Positions 1 to 7,652 of a stretch of DNA of 64,000 nt are shown here, piece by piece. The stretch spans positions 5,554,501 to 5,618,500 of the forward strand of contig NZ_CP031963.1 in the NCBI RefSeq assembly GCF_003443675.1. Reading direction: 5' to 3'. The stretch comes from Aquimarina sp. BL5 (GTDB lineage: Bacteria > Bacteroidota > Bacteroidia > Flavobacteriales > Flavobacteriaceae). The notes beneath the pieces are model-generated. The model saw only the letters and a list, made by a program, of their open reading frames with translations, ran no database searches and was not told the origin of the DNA. Each line of letters starts with the position of its first letter. Position 1 is the first letter of the stretch. The translations under genes and the position numbers were made by a program.

Positions 1-53
1 GTGTTTGGAAAGTTATAATAAGTTTGTGAGAAAAATCTTTATTAAGAGTAGGA

Positions 54-788
54 ATGTTTAAAAAAATATTATTGAATTCTGATGTTGGAGAAGAGGCTGG
101 TTTTGATGAGCGGATCATGCCGTATATATCATGGTGCAATATTGCATGCGGAGTTCATGCAGGCAATGATCAAGTGATTCAAAAAACAATTGATTTAGCA
201 CTGGAGTATCAAGTGAAAATTGGAGCGCATCCATCATATCCCGATAGAGAAAATTTCGGAAGAATGGTGATGGATATTTCATACGATGAACTTGTAGCAA
301 CTTTGATAGATCAAATTCAAAAAGTGAAATATTATACAGAAAAAATGGGAGGACAGTTACATCATGTGAAACCTCATGGTGCATTGTATAACGAAGCTGT
401 GAAAAATGAAGAGGTAGCAAATTCAATTGTTGATTCTGTTAAAAATATCGATAAAAGTTTAATTATTATAACCCCTAAAGATTCATTAATTTCTTATATT
501 TGCAAAGGAAATATTGAAGTGAAGCATGAGGTTTTTGCTGATCGAAATTACAATGAAGATTTAACCTTGGTTTCGCGTTCTGAAAAAAAAGCAGTGCTTA
601 CGGAGCCGAAAAAAGTTTTTGATCATGTGTTTAGAATGGTTTCTGACGGAAAAGTGAAAACGATAAAAGGTGAGGAGGTGTCAATTTATTTTGACACGAT
701 TTGTGTACATGGAGATAATCCAAAATCGGTTGAGATTTTAGAGTATCTATATAAGGAGTTTTTGAAACGAAATTTTGTGTTGAAATGA
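54..788 (+). CDS. pxpA: 5-oxoprolinase subunit A (LamB/YcsF family)
   Basis: This 244-residue cytoplasmic protein matches the LamB/YcsF family, whose member PxpA works with PxpB and PxpC to hydrolyse 5-oxoproline (pyroglutamate) to glutamate using ATP. The N-terminus LLNSDVGEE followed by ACGVHAGN, then KIGAHPSYPDRENFGR and HVKPHGALYNE, are the family's hallmark stretches with conserved Asp, His and Lys residues. Length is near the family norm of about 250. The start ATG is the first in frame and only 53 bases precede it in the window. Its stop overlaps the pxpB start by 4 bases (ATGA), so the three genes form one translationally coupled operon. The function is inferred from the complete pxpABC set. 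Confidence 0.93.
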   Translation: MFKKILLNSDVGEEAGFDERIMPYISWCNIACGVHAGNDQVIQKTIDLALEYQVKIGAHPSYPDRENFGRMVMDISYDELVATLIDQIQKVKYYTEKMGGQLHHVKPHGALYNEAVKNEEVANSIVDSVKNIDKSLIIITPKDSLISYICKGNIEVKHEVFADRNYNEDLTLVSRSEKKAVLTEPKKVFDHVFRMVSDGKVKTIKGEEVSIYFDTICVHGDNPKSVEILEYLYKEFLKRNFVLK

Positions 789-1519
789 AAAAATCTAATA
801 CCAAATTTCAATACAAACGCTACAGTGAGCATGCAATTTTGATTCAAGGGCCGTCAAAAATTGACGAAACTTTGCTGGAAAACCTTCTTTTTTATAAAAA
901 ATCAATCGAAAAATTTTATGGTAAACTAATTATTGAAGTAATCTTATCATATAACTCGCTTTTAATTTATTATGCGTCTACTATAGAGAATGTCTATGAT
1001 GAAGTTTTAACACTTAAATCTTTGTTTTCTGATGAGTTTGAGAATCAGGCGTCAAAAAAACGTTTGTGGAAAGTGCCAGTATGTTACTCAAATTCTCTCG
1101 CTCCAGAGCTCTCTTCTTTTGCTGTGAATAAATCTATGGAAATTGATGAGGTGATTTCGTTACACACTACTCCGTTATATACTGTTTATTTTATAGGTTT
1201 TTTACCTGGGTTTTTATACTTGGGTGGATTGGATGAGAAGTTATTTGCGCCTAGAAAATCTACACCAAGTCAAAAATTGGAACATGGGTCTGTTGCTATT
1301 GGTGGAAATCAAACAGGGATTTATCCTTGTGATAGTCCTGGTGGTTGGCACGTAATAGGTAAAACACCAGTGAGATTTTTTGATATAAATGCTGATAATT
1401 GTTGTTTTGCCTCTCCGGGAGATAAGATTCAGTTTATATCGATTACAGAAGAACAATATAACGATATAGGTTTATTGGTGAATACTAGTAATAGTATACC
1501 TGAAAGCAAGATTTTATGA
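785..1519 (+). CDS. pxpB: 5-oxoprolinase subunit B (KipI-like)
   Basis: This 244-residue protein is the PxpB/KipI (allophanate hydrolase subunit 1-like) component of the ATP-dependent 5-oxoprolinase. The cyclophilin-like C-terminal domain carries the family motif GFLPGFLYLGG at about residues 138-148, followed by APRKSTPSQKLEHGSVAIGG and GIYPCDSPGGWHVIGKTP. It overlaps pxpA by 4 bases and pxpC by 4 bases. In Bacillus the homologue KipI was first named as a kinase inhibitor; the pxpABC context here favours the metabolic role. Confidence 0.92.
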   Translation: MKKSNTKFQYKRYSEHAILIQGPSKIDETLLENLLFYKKSIEKFYGKLIIEVILSYNSLLIYYASTIENVYDEVLTLKSLFSDEFENQASKKRLWKVPVCYSNSLAPELSSFAVNKSMEIDEVISLHTTPLYTVYFIGFLPGFLYLGGLDEKLFAPRKSTPSQKLEHGSVAIGGNQTGIYPCDSPGGWHVIGKTPVRFFDINADNCCFASPGDKIQFISITEEQYNDIGLLVNTSNSIPESKIL

Positions 1520-2379
1520 TTTCATCAGTTAAAATTATTTCTTCAGGTTTGTATACTACGATTCAAGATCGAGGACGTTTTGGGTATTCTAAATATGGAG
1601 TTCCTAAAAGTGGTGCTATGGATTTTCAGTCATTTTCTTTGGCCAACGCAGTTTTAAATAATGATGAAAATTGTGCGGTTATAGAATGGACCATGATTCC
1701 TCCGGTTTTGGAATTTGAAGGTGATACAATTATTGCTGTTACTGGAGCAGTTTGTATTCCGTTTTTGAATGATGTTGAACATAGAATGAACTGTCAATTA
1801 CAGGTCAGGAAGGGCGACGTTTTAAAACTTAAAAGTGTTATAAATGGTGTATATGGATTTGTAGGAATTAGATATGGATTTCAATCAGAATTGTGTTTAG
1901 GTAGTAGATCTCAATATAATATGGTAACAGCTTCATCCGTACTTCGTAAAAATGACACTATTTTTTATAATAATTGTATCGATTTTTCAGCATCGAATTC
2001 TTCCATTCATGTACCGGTTTTTTGGAATGAATGTAGTATAATCCATGCTTTTAAAGGTCCAGAATTTGATCTTTTATCGGAAAGTCAAAAGGGTGATTTA
2101 TTACATATGAATTTAACGATTTCCAAGGATAGAAATCGGATGGGAATTCCTTTGGATGAATCTTTAGAAAATGATTTTGAATCAATGTTAACTTCTCCGG
2201 TTTTACCAGGAACTGTTCAGTTGACTCCATCAGGTAAATTGATCATTTTGATGAGAGACTGCCAAACTACTGGAGGGTATCCTAGAATTTTGCAATTAAC
2301 AAAAGATGCTATTAATCATATAGCTCAAAAAAGGATGGGTGAGCAAATAAAGTTTAAGTTAAAAAAGACTTTAGAATAA
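1516..2379 (+). CDS. pxpC: 5-oxoprolinase subunit C (KipA-like)
   Basis: This 287-residue protein belongs to the PxpC/KipA family, once called biotin-dependent carboxyltransferase subunit, and completes the 5-oxoprolinase complex. The N-terminal signature IQDRGRFGYSKYGVPKSGAMD-like stretch spans about residues 16-36, with the conserved GVPKSGAMD. A later segment LTPSGKLIILMRDCQTTGGYP near residues 236-256 is also typical. It starts 4 bases inside pxpB, so it is last in the coupled operon. At 287 residues it is a little shorter than many homologues (about 310), with no obvious lost motif. Confidence 0.92.
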   Translation: MISSVKIISSGLYTTIQDRGRFGYSKYGVPKSGAMDFQSFSLANAVLNNDENCAVIEWTMIPPVLEFEGDTIIAVTGAVCIPFLNDVEHRMNCQLQVRKGDVLKLKSVINGVYGFVGIRYGFQSELCLGSRSQYNMVTASSVLRKNDTIFYNNCIDFSASNSSIHVPVFWNECSIIHAFKGPEFDLLSESQKGDLLHMNLTISKDRNRMGIPLDESLENDFESMLTSPVLPGTVQLTPSGKLIILMRDCQTTGGYPRILQLTKDAINHIAQKRMGEQIKFKLKKTLE

Positions 2380-2395
2380 TGGTTTGTTAATGTTT

Positions 2396-2430
2396 TTTCT
2401 CGTAATATTTTTTTTAGATATTATGAGAAA
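2396..2430 (+). terminator. Strong hairpin after pxpABC
   Basis: Arms TTTCTCGTAATAT (2396-2408) and ATATTATGAGAAA (2418-2430) pair over 13 positions with one G-U wobble and a 9-base loop rich in T. It begins 17 bases after the pxpC stop. There is no T tract after the right arm, so it may be an mRNA 3'-end stabiliser or a weak terminator rather than a classic intrinsic terminator. Confidence 0.5.
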
Positions 2431-2754
2431 TAAGTTACATGTTTTTCTGCTAAATCTGTGTTGTTTTTAAGAAGCGAATGAGTTTGTTATTTATTTGTAA
2501 TAGTTGTTTTTATTAGTTAAAAAGGTGATAATTGATTTGTAAGTAGGGGGTAAATCCACCCTTTGTGCCTAGGGGGAAAACCCCCTAAGTGTGTTTTTTT
2601 GCAAATCTATATTATAGTGTTAAATATTTGATTTTAAATTGTTTAAGTGTGGGGTTTTACCGTAAATAGATTAAGTAAAAGGGTTGGGGCATTTGTGTAA
2701 AACTCGGATTTTTGGATATATTAGCAATTGTTAACCCAAAAAATATTTAAAGTT
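2431..2754. other. Intergenic region with G/C-tract hairpins
   Basis: About 320 bases without a gene. It holds a perfect hairpin TAGGGGG-AAAA-CCCCCTA at 2570-2587 followed by a T-rich stretch at 2594-2600, and a second GGGGG tract at 2546-2550 that could pair with the same CCCCC. The sequence GGGGTTTTACCGTAAAT at about 2652-2668 recurs in similar form upstream of the LytTR gene (35796-35810). No TAnnTTTG promoter was found. The region is the probable 5' control region of the four-gene cassette starting at 2755. Confidence 0.5.
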
Positions 2755-3156
2755 ATGGCAAAAAAAGTACAAAAACCTCAGAAGTGTATTAAGGTAGAGG
2801 AAGCAAGAGAACTTCATAATAATTGGTGTAAGAAACGAGGGAAACGACTTCATAAAAAACTTGGATTCGAAGATGCTCGTGAGTTTCACTGGTCTGTAGC
2901 TGAGTTAGAAGAGTATCTAGCATATGTAAAACAGGAATCAGAAGAACAAGGGATTCAGGATCCAGGTATTAGGGTTTACTTAGGTGCGTATCCAAAGTCT
3001 AAATGTAAAATGGGACGAGGATATTCCACTTTATTTTTCTCGGCTACTGGTTCACGACCAGGAGCATCAGGAAAAGATGGAGGTATTGTAGAAAATAATT
3101 ATGATATTCCCGCTTTTAATCACGGTAATAGCGGGCATCCGCCAAATGATTATTAA
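2755..3156 (+). CDS. Hypothetical protein, first gene of signalling cassette
   Basis: A 133-residue soluble, basic N-terminal protein that I do not recognise. The start chosen is the ATG at 2755 (MAKKVQKPQK); a TTG nine codons upstream is possible but less likely. The N-terminal half is predicted helical and charged, with EEARELHNNWCKKRG and a similar EDAREFHWSVAELEEYL, an apparent internal duplication of the pattern xEARE/DAREfH. The C-terminal half is Gly/Ser/Asn rich with GRGYSTLFFSATGSRPGASG and ends NSGHPPNDY. The stop TAA shares its last base with the next ATG (3156), which indicates translational coupling to the membrane protein and kinase. It could be a signal partner or output of that system; no function is claimed. 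Confidence 0.8.
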   Translation: MAKKVQKPQKCIKVEEARELHNNWCKKRGKRLHKKLGFEDAREFHWSVAELEEYLAYVKQESEEQGIQDPGIRVYLGAYPKSKCKMGRGYSTLFFSATGSRPGASGKDGGIVENNYDIPAFNHGNSGHPPNDY

Positions 3157-3851
3157 TGAAAATTTTAGAGTTTAGTTTTACAGCGGCTGAATTTTTAGCA
3201 GCTTTAGTGGGAATTATATATATATATAAGTACCGTGTGGATAATGCAACACGGTACTTTGTGTATTTTTTATGCTTCAGTTTTTTTGTTGAATTACTCG
3301 GAGAACTTCCTACTTTAATTAAAAATAATGAAAGTCTAGATTTTTTAAATAATACTTTGTTGGCTAAGAATGCTTGGTTTTATAATATATATACAATTAT
3401 AAGTATTCTGTTTTATGTCTGCTATTTTAAGTATTATTTGAAGTCAAGGTATCTGAAAAATATCTTAAATATTCTTTTGCTTGTATTCTTGTTGTCTTCT
3501 ATTGTAAATTTGATAATTACAGATGTGTTTTTTGTTAGACAATCTTCTTATGTAATGGTTTTTGGAACCTTTCTAATTTTAATAAGTGTTTTCTTTTATT
3601 TTTTTGAAATGTTAAAAAGTGAAAAAATATTAGAATTCAATAAGGATTTTGTTTTTTATGTAGGTGTTGGTGCTTCTATTTTTCACCTTTGTATAACTCC
3701 TCTTTTTATCTATTTTAGATATTTTCACGATGATATAAGTCCAGAATTTGTTCAAATTCACAAAACAATTCTTTATACCTCTATTATTTTTATGTATACT
3801 TGTTTTACCATAGGGTTTTTAGTATGCTTCAAAAAGAACAAATCTTATTAA
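3156..3851 (+). CDS. Polytopic membrane protein of signalling cassette
   Basis: A 231-residue integral membrane protein with about seven hydrophobic segments (around residues 8-24, 33-50, 70-90, 97-115, 125-147, 165-185, 200-222). Charged residues sit in short loops and the C-terminus is KKNKSY. There is no recognised catalytic motif. It is coupled to the upstream unknown gene by a one-base overlap and its last 28 bases overlap the kinase gene, so a sensor or receptor role with the kinase is plausible by context. Family is not recognised. Confidence 0.8.
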   Translation: MKILEFSFTAAEFLAALVGIIYIYKYRVDNATRYFVYFLCFSFFVELLGELPTLIKNNESLDFLNNTLLAKNAWFYNIYTIISILFYVCYFKYYLKSRYLKNILNILLLVFLLSSIVNLIITDVFFVRQSSYVMVFGTFLILISVFFYFFEMLKSEKILEFNKDFVFYVGVGASIFHLCITPLFIYFRYFHDDISPEFVQIHKTILYTSIIFMYTCFTIGFLVCFKKNKSY

Positions 3852-4612
3852 TAGTTTATTTTATTGTTGTGATTCTTTTTTTGGTCACTTTTGCGATAAT
3901 ATTTTTTGTAGCTTTTCAGCGACGAAAGAATAAATTGCTTTTAGAACGATTCAAAGCTCAGCAACGTTTTGACGAAGAATTACAAAACTCCAAACTAGAA
4001 ATCCAAGAGCAAACACTAAAAAATGTAAGTTGGGAGTTGCACGATAATATTGGTCAATTATTATCTACTGCAGTTATGCAAATCAATATTTTAAGCACCA
4101 ATCTAGAACCAAAAATCAAAGAATCTGTACAAGATATAAGAGGATTGGTAGGTGATAGTTTACAGGAAATAAGAAACCTATCTAAAACCCTCAATCACGA
4201 GGTAATCCAGAATATAGGGTTGGAGAAATCCATACAAGTAGAATTAGATCGTTTTAAAAAACTCAATTTTCTAACACCTGAGTTTATAGTAACTGGAGAA
4301 GAATTGGTCATTAATCCTAAAGATGAGATTATTATTTATCGTATTATTCAGGAGTTTTTCTCCAATACGATTAAACATGCAGAAGCATCTCACTTATTGG
4401 TGAAATTAAAATATACACCAGATGATCTTACAATCGTCGTTCAGGATGATGGTATAGGGTATGATATGGAATCTGTACAGGCTAATTCTGGTTTGTTAAA
4501 TATGAAAAGTAGAGCAGCTTTGATTAATGCAAATTTAGATTGTGTATCCGAACCAGGTAAAGGAGTATTGCTTACCTTGCGGTATCCATTTAAATATGAG
4601 GATAAGATATAA
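3824..4612 (+). CDS. Sensor histidine kinase (HisKA_3/NarX type)
   Basis: A 262-residue kinase with one N-terminal membrane helix (about residues 6-28), a coiled-coil linker, and a HisKA_3 dimerisation domain with the H-box NVSWELHDNIGQLL around residues 68-81, the His in ELHDN being the phosphoacceptor. The HATPase domain follows, with N-box EFFSNTIKHAEA and G-box QDDGIGYD. There is no extracytoplasmic sensor domain, so the adjacent seven-helix protein may provide sensing. The ATG at 3824 is preferred over an upstream TTG. It overlaps the membrane gene by 28 bases and precedes its probable partner regulator by 16 bases. Confidence 0.9.
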   Translation: MLQKEQILLIVYFIVVILFLVTFAIIFFVAFQRRKNKLLLERFKAQQRFDEELQNSKLEIQEQTLKNVSWELHDNIGQLLSTAVMQINILSTNLEPKIKESVQDIRGLVGDSLQEIRNLSKTLNHEVIQNIGLEKSIQVELDRFKKLNFLTPEFIVTGEELVINPKDEIIIYRIIQEFFSNTIKHAEASHLLVKLKYTPDDLTIVVQDDGIGYDMESVQANSGLLNMKSRAALINANLDCVSEPGKGVLLTLRYPFKYEDKI

Positions 4613-4628
4613 TGAAATTTAAATCAAA

Positions 4629-5285
4629 ATGAAGAAAAAAACTGTTGTTATTGTAGATGATCATCTTCTCTTTGCGCAATCTTTAGAAAGTCTTATCACA
4701 AATCTAGAAGGCTATGAGGTATTGGCAATCCTTAAGAACGGGAAAGAGCTTACACAATACTATTTACATAAAAGAAAAAAACCCGAGCTAGTTTTACTAG
4801 ATGTAAAAATGCCGGTTATGGATGGTATCCAGACCATGCAATGGTTAAAAGAAAACCAACCGGAACAGAAGGTGTTGGCGTTGACCATGGAAGATGATGA
4901 AGAGACCATTATAAAAATGCTTAGAGCTGGAGCTAGAGGATATTTGCTAAAGGATATTCATCCCGAGAATTTTGAGTTCGCTATGAAAATGGTTATTGAG
5001 CAAGGATTTTACTATTCTAGTAAGATAGAGACTGCGCTAAAATTTTCTGAAAAGCCCGACGCAGATATTATCCAAAGTCTTTCTGACAAATTAACAGATA
5101 GAGAATGGACATTTCTGAAATTTGCTTGTTCAGAACTTACATATAAAAGCATTGCTGGTGAGATGCATTTAAGTCCCAAGACTATAGAAAACTATAGAGA
5201 ATCTGTTTTTAAAAAATTACAGGTAAAAACCAGAGTTGGACTTGTTATATATTGTATGAAAAATAATTTATTCAAGTTAGATTAA
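4629..5285 (+). CDS. LuxR/NarL-family response regulator
   Basis: A 218-residue response regulator. The receiver domain (about 1-122) has acidic pocket VDDH at 9-12, phosphoacceptor D58 in LVLLDVKMPVMDG and the switch lysine in YLLKDIHPE. The C-terminal HTH_LuxR domain shows LTDREWTFLKFACSELTYKS and MHLSPKTIENYRESVFKKL. It directly follows the HisKA_3 kinase in an operon, its expected partner. Confidence 0.92.
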   Translation: MKKKTVVIVDDHLLFAQSLESLITNLEGYEVLAILKNGKELTQYYLHKRKKPELVLLDVKMPVMDGIQTMQWLKENQPEQKVLALTMEDDEETIIKMLRAGARGYLLKDIHPENFEFAMKMVIEQGFYYSSKIETALKFSEKPDADIIQSLSDKLTDREWTFLKFACSELTYKSIAGEMHLSPKTIENYRESVFKKLQVKTRVGLVIYCMKNNLFKLD

Positions 5286-5304
5286 AAACCTTTTAAAAAC
5301 AGAA

Positions 5305-5337
5305 TTTGTTTTCAAGAAAAATTATTAGCTATATTTA
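5305..5337 (+). promoter_or_regulatory. Probable ilv operon promoter
   Basis: TTTG at 5305-5308 and TATATTTA at 5330-5337 match the Bacteroidetes -33 TTTG and -7 TAnnTTTG elements (7 of 8 for the latter) with a 21-base spacer. The inferred transcription start lies only a few bases before the ATG of the first leader peptide at 5346, which suits attenuation by a leader peptide. Confidence 0.6.
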
Positions 5338-5345
5338 CAAAATAT

Positions 5346-5408
5346 ATGAAAAGTAAAAACATAAATATTAATAATGTCATTAGTATCGAGGTGATTATTT
5401 CGTCTTGA
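5346..5408 (+). CDS. ilv leader peptide 1
   Basis: A 20-codon reading frame encoding MKSKNININNVISIEVIISS. Six Ile and two Val codons, dense in the second half (NVISIEVII), lie just before the stop. The peptide precedes a rho-independent terminator and lies upstream of ilvD, exactly as expected for an attenuation leader that reads charged tRNA-Ile and tRNA-Val. It is too short for routine gene calling. There is no evident Shine-Dalgarno, as is usual in this phylum. Confidence 0.85.
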   Translation: MKSKNININNVISIEVIISS

Positions 5409-5409
5409 T

Positions 5410-5472
5410 AAAGGGTGTTGTTGATATATAATATATTAAAATCCCTTTGCGTAAGTAAAGGGATTTTTTTTT
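5410..5472 (+). terminator. ilv attenuator 1 (terminator with antiterminator)
   Basis: Terminator stem AAAATCCCTTT (5438-5448) with AAAGGGATTTT (5457-5467), followed by a T tract to 5472. AAAGGG at 5410-5415, two bases past the leader stop, can pair with CCCTTT at 5443-5448 to form the competing antiterminator. Stalling on Ile/Val codons would leave this AAAGGG free, while a ribosome at the stop codon would cover it. Confidence 0.85.
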
Positions 5473-5493
5473 AACCCATATGTTAAGTTTATA

Positions 5494-5559
5494 ATGAAAG
5501 CAATAAAAAATAATAGTATCAATGTCATTAGTATTGTCGTGATTATTTCACTACGCTGA
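5494..5559 (+). CDS. ilv leader peptide 2
   Basis: A 21-codon reading frame starting MKAIKNNSINV and ending ISIVVIISLR. It has six Ile, three Val and one Leu codons, concentrated near the 3' end. It is clearly a paralogue of leader peptide 1 (shared N-x-NVISIxVIIS core) and lies 86 bases after it, again followed by a terminator. It provides a second independent checkpoint before ilvD. Confidence 0.85.
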   Translation: MKAIKNNSINVISIVVIISLR

Positions 5560-5616
5560 GGGATATTGATATAATTTATATACTAAGCTCCCTTCTAATT
5601 TGAAGGGAGTTTTTTT
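5558..5616 (+). terminator. ilv attenuator 2 (terminator with antiterminator)
   Basis: Terminator stem CTCCCTTC (5588-5595) with GAAGGGAG (5602-5609), extended by flanking A/T pairs and followed by a T run to 5616. GAGGGA at 5558-5563, overlapping the leader stop codon, can pair with TCCCTT at 5589-5594, giving the same antiterminator logic as attenuator 1. Confidence 0.83.
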
Positions 5617-5865
5617 ATGTCAAAAAAATAATGTGTAACAAAAATTAACAAATAGTGATTGTAAATGAAACAAGTGTAAGTAATTGTAAATCAGCAAATA
5701 AGATGTGTTTGGTAGTGGTTGGATGTTGTAAGCTTATTGAATAAAAATCAACAGTTTAGTCATTACGAAATAGTTTTATACTGTAGTTTGTTTGATTGAT
5801 CATGGATTTATCAAAAAAACGGTTAAAATTTTAAGAAATTAATAAAAAATTCACATTCAGAAAGA
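5617..5865 (+). other. Long ilvD 5' untranslated segment
   Basis: About 250 A/T-rich bases between attenuator 2 and ilvD. I see no gene, no clear TAnnTTTG promoter and no strong hairpin. Short direct repeats of GTGnnTGTAA type occur (for example around 5656-5690). A further promoter or leader element cannot be excluded. Confidence 0.5.
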
Positions 5866-7542
5866 ATGAGCATTAATAAATATAGTAAGCAAGTTACACA
5901 AGACGATACGCAACCAGCAGCACAAGCAATGCTTCATGCGATAGGTTTAACTGATGAGGACTTTAAAAAACCATTAGTTGGTATCGCCAGTACAGGTTAT
6001 GAAGGGAATCCCTGTAATATGCATCTTAATGATTTAGCAAAGCTAGTAAAGCAAGGAACGAAAGAAGCGGATGTAGTAGGATTGATATTTAATACGATTG
6101 GTGTTAGCGATGGTATTTCTATGGGAACACCAGGAATGCGTTTCTCATTACCATCTAGAGATGTAATAGCAGATTCTATGGAAACTGTTGTCCAAGCCAT
6201 GTCTTATGATGGAATGGTAACAGTAGTAGGCTGTGATAAAAATATGCCAGGTGCTTTAATGGCAATGATCAGATTAAATCGACCGTCGATTTTAGTGTAT
6301 GGAGGTACGATTGCTTCTGGATTGCATGCAGGAAAGAAACTGGATGTAGTTTCAGCTTTTGAAGCCTGGGGAGAAAAAGTAGCTGGAACCATCACACAAA
6401 ACGAGTATAAAAATGTAATCGAAAAAGCATGTCCTGGAGCGGGTGCTTGCGGTGGTATGTATACAGCAAACACAATGGCCTCTGCTATAGAGGCTTTAGG
6501 AATGTCTTTGCCGTATAACTCATCTAATCCCGCAATTAGTAACAATAAAGAAGAAGAGAGTATCGCGGCAGGACGCGCAATGCGAACACTTTTAGAAAAA
6601 GATATTAAGCCTTTAGATATAGTTACTAAAAAGTCTCTAGAGAATGCCATACGATTGGTTACTATATTAGGAGGCTCTACCAATGCCGTGTTACACTTTT
6701 TGGCAATTGCCAGAGCTGCGGATGTAGAATTCACCTTAGCAGACTTTCAGAGAATAAGTGATGAAACACCATTTTTAGCCGATCTAAAGCCTAGTGGGAA
6801 ATACTTGATGGAAGATGTACACGAAGTAGGTGGAATTCCAGCTGTGCTTAAATATTTACTAAAAAAAGGATTATTGCACGGAGATTGTCTGACAGTTACT
6901 GGAAATACACTTGCAGAAAATTTATTGGATGTGCCGGATCTTTCTGAAGGACAAGACGTAATAAAATCTTTAGAAAATCCGATTAAGCCTACGGGACATC
7001 TCAGAATCATGTTTGGGAACCTAGCAGAAGATGGTTGTGTAGCAAAAATAACAGGAAAAGAAGGACTTCGTTTTCAAGGAAAAGCAATAGTTTTTAATAG
7101 CGAATATGATGCTAATGATGGAATTAGAGATGGTAAAGTAGAAAAAGGGAATGTTGTCGTCATTAGGTACGAAGGTCCTAAAGGAGGTCCCGGAATGCCA
7201 GAAATGTTAAAACCAACAGCGGCAATCATGGGAGCGGGCCTTGGTAAAGAGGTTGCACTAATTACAGACGGTAGATTCTCTGGAGGAACTCACGGGTTTG
7301 TGGTAGGACATATCACTCCAGAAGCGCAAGAAGGAGGTTTGATAGGATTGGTAGAAGATGGAGATATCATTACCATTGATGCCGAAACAAATTCTATTAC
7401 AGTTGCGATAGAGGAAGAAGAAATTAAAAGAAGAAAAGCTTCTTGGGTTCAACCACCATTGAAATTCAGTAAAGGAGTTTTATATAAATATGCAAATACA
7501 GTTTCATCAGCATCACAAGGATGCGTGACAGATGAATTTTAG
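5866..7542 (+). CDS. ilvD: Dihydroxy-acid dehydratase
   Basis: A 558-residue IlvD/Edd family enzyme that dehydrates 2,3-dihydroxy-isovalerate and 2,3-dihydroxy-3-methylvalerate to the 2-oxo acids in valine and isoleucine synthesis. Iron-sulfur ligand motifs GCDKNMPG (near 122) and [16 protein letters not shown] (near 189) are present, as is the C-terminal [22 protein letters not shown]. Length is typical. It is the first enzyme gene after the double attenuator and heads ilvD-B-N-C-(MT)-A. Confidence 0.96.
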   Translation: MSINKYSKQVTQDDTQPAAQAMLHAIGLTDEDFKKPLVGIASTGYEGNPCNMHLNDLAKLVKQGTKEADVVGLIFNTIGVSDGISMGTPGMRFSLPSRDVIADSMETVVQAMSYDGMVTVVGCDKNMPGALMAMIRLNRPSILVYGGTIASGLHAGKKLDVVSAFEAWGEKVAGTITQNEYKNVIEKACPGAGACGGMYTANTMASAIEALGMSLPYNSSNPAISNNKEEESIAAGRAMRTLLEKDIKPLDIVTKKSLENAIRLVTILGGSTNAVLHFLAIARAADVEFTLADFQRISDETPFLADLKPSGKYLMEDVHEVGGIPAVLKYLLKKGLLHGDCLTVTGNTLAENLLDVPDLSEGQDVIKSLENPIKPTGHLRIMFGNLAEDGCVAKITGKEGLRFQGKAIVFNSEYDANDGIRDGKVEKGNVVVIRYEGPKGGPGMPEMLKPTAAIMGAGLGKEVALITDGRFSGGTHGFVVGHITPEAQEGGLIGLVEDGDIITIDAETNSITVAIEEEEIKRRKASWVQPPLKFSKGVLYKYANTVSSASQGCVTDEF

Positions 7543-7580
7543 TAAGAACTTCGGTATATAAAGTATTTGAAGTCAATAAT

Positions 7581-7612
7581 TCGTCATTCTGGTGAAAACA
7601 GGAATCTAAGAA
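7581..7612. repeat. Dispersed imperfect palindrome in ilvD-ilvB gap
   Basis: The segment reads CGTCATTCTGGTG followed by CAGGAATCTAAG, an imperfect inverted repeat. Relatives lie between ilvB and ilvN (about 9393-9424, TGCCATTCTAGTG with CTAGAATCTA) and near 35565-35595 (TGTCATTCTGATG with CCAGAATCTAGA). The arms co-vary in the second copy, which suggests the hairpin is kept. Confidence 0.55.
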
Positions 7613-7652
7613 CATTCCAGTAAATAACTGGAATATAAAAAAATATAGCGTA

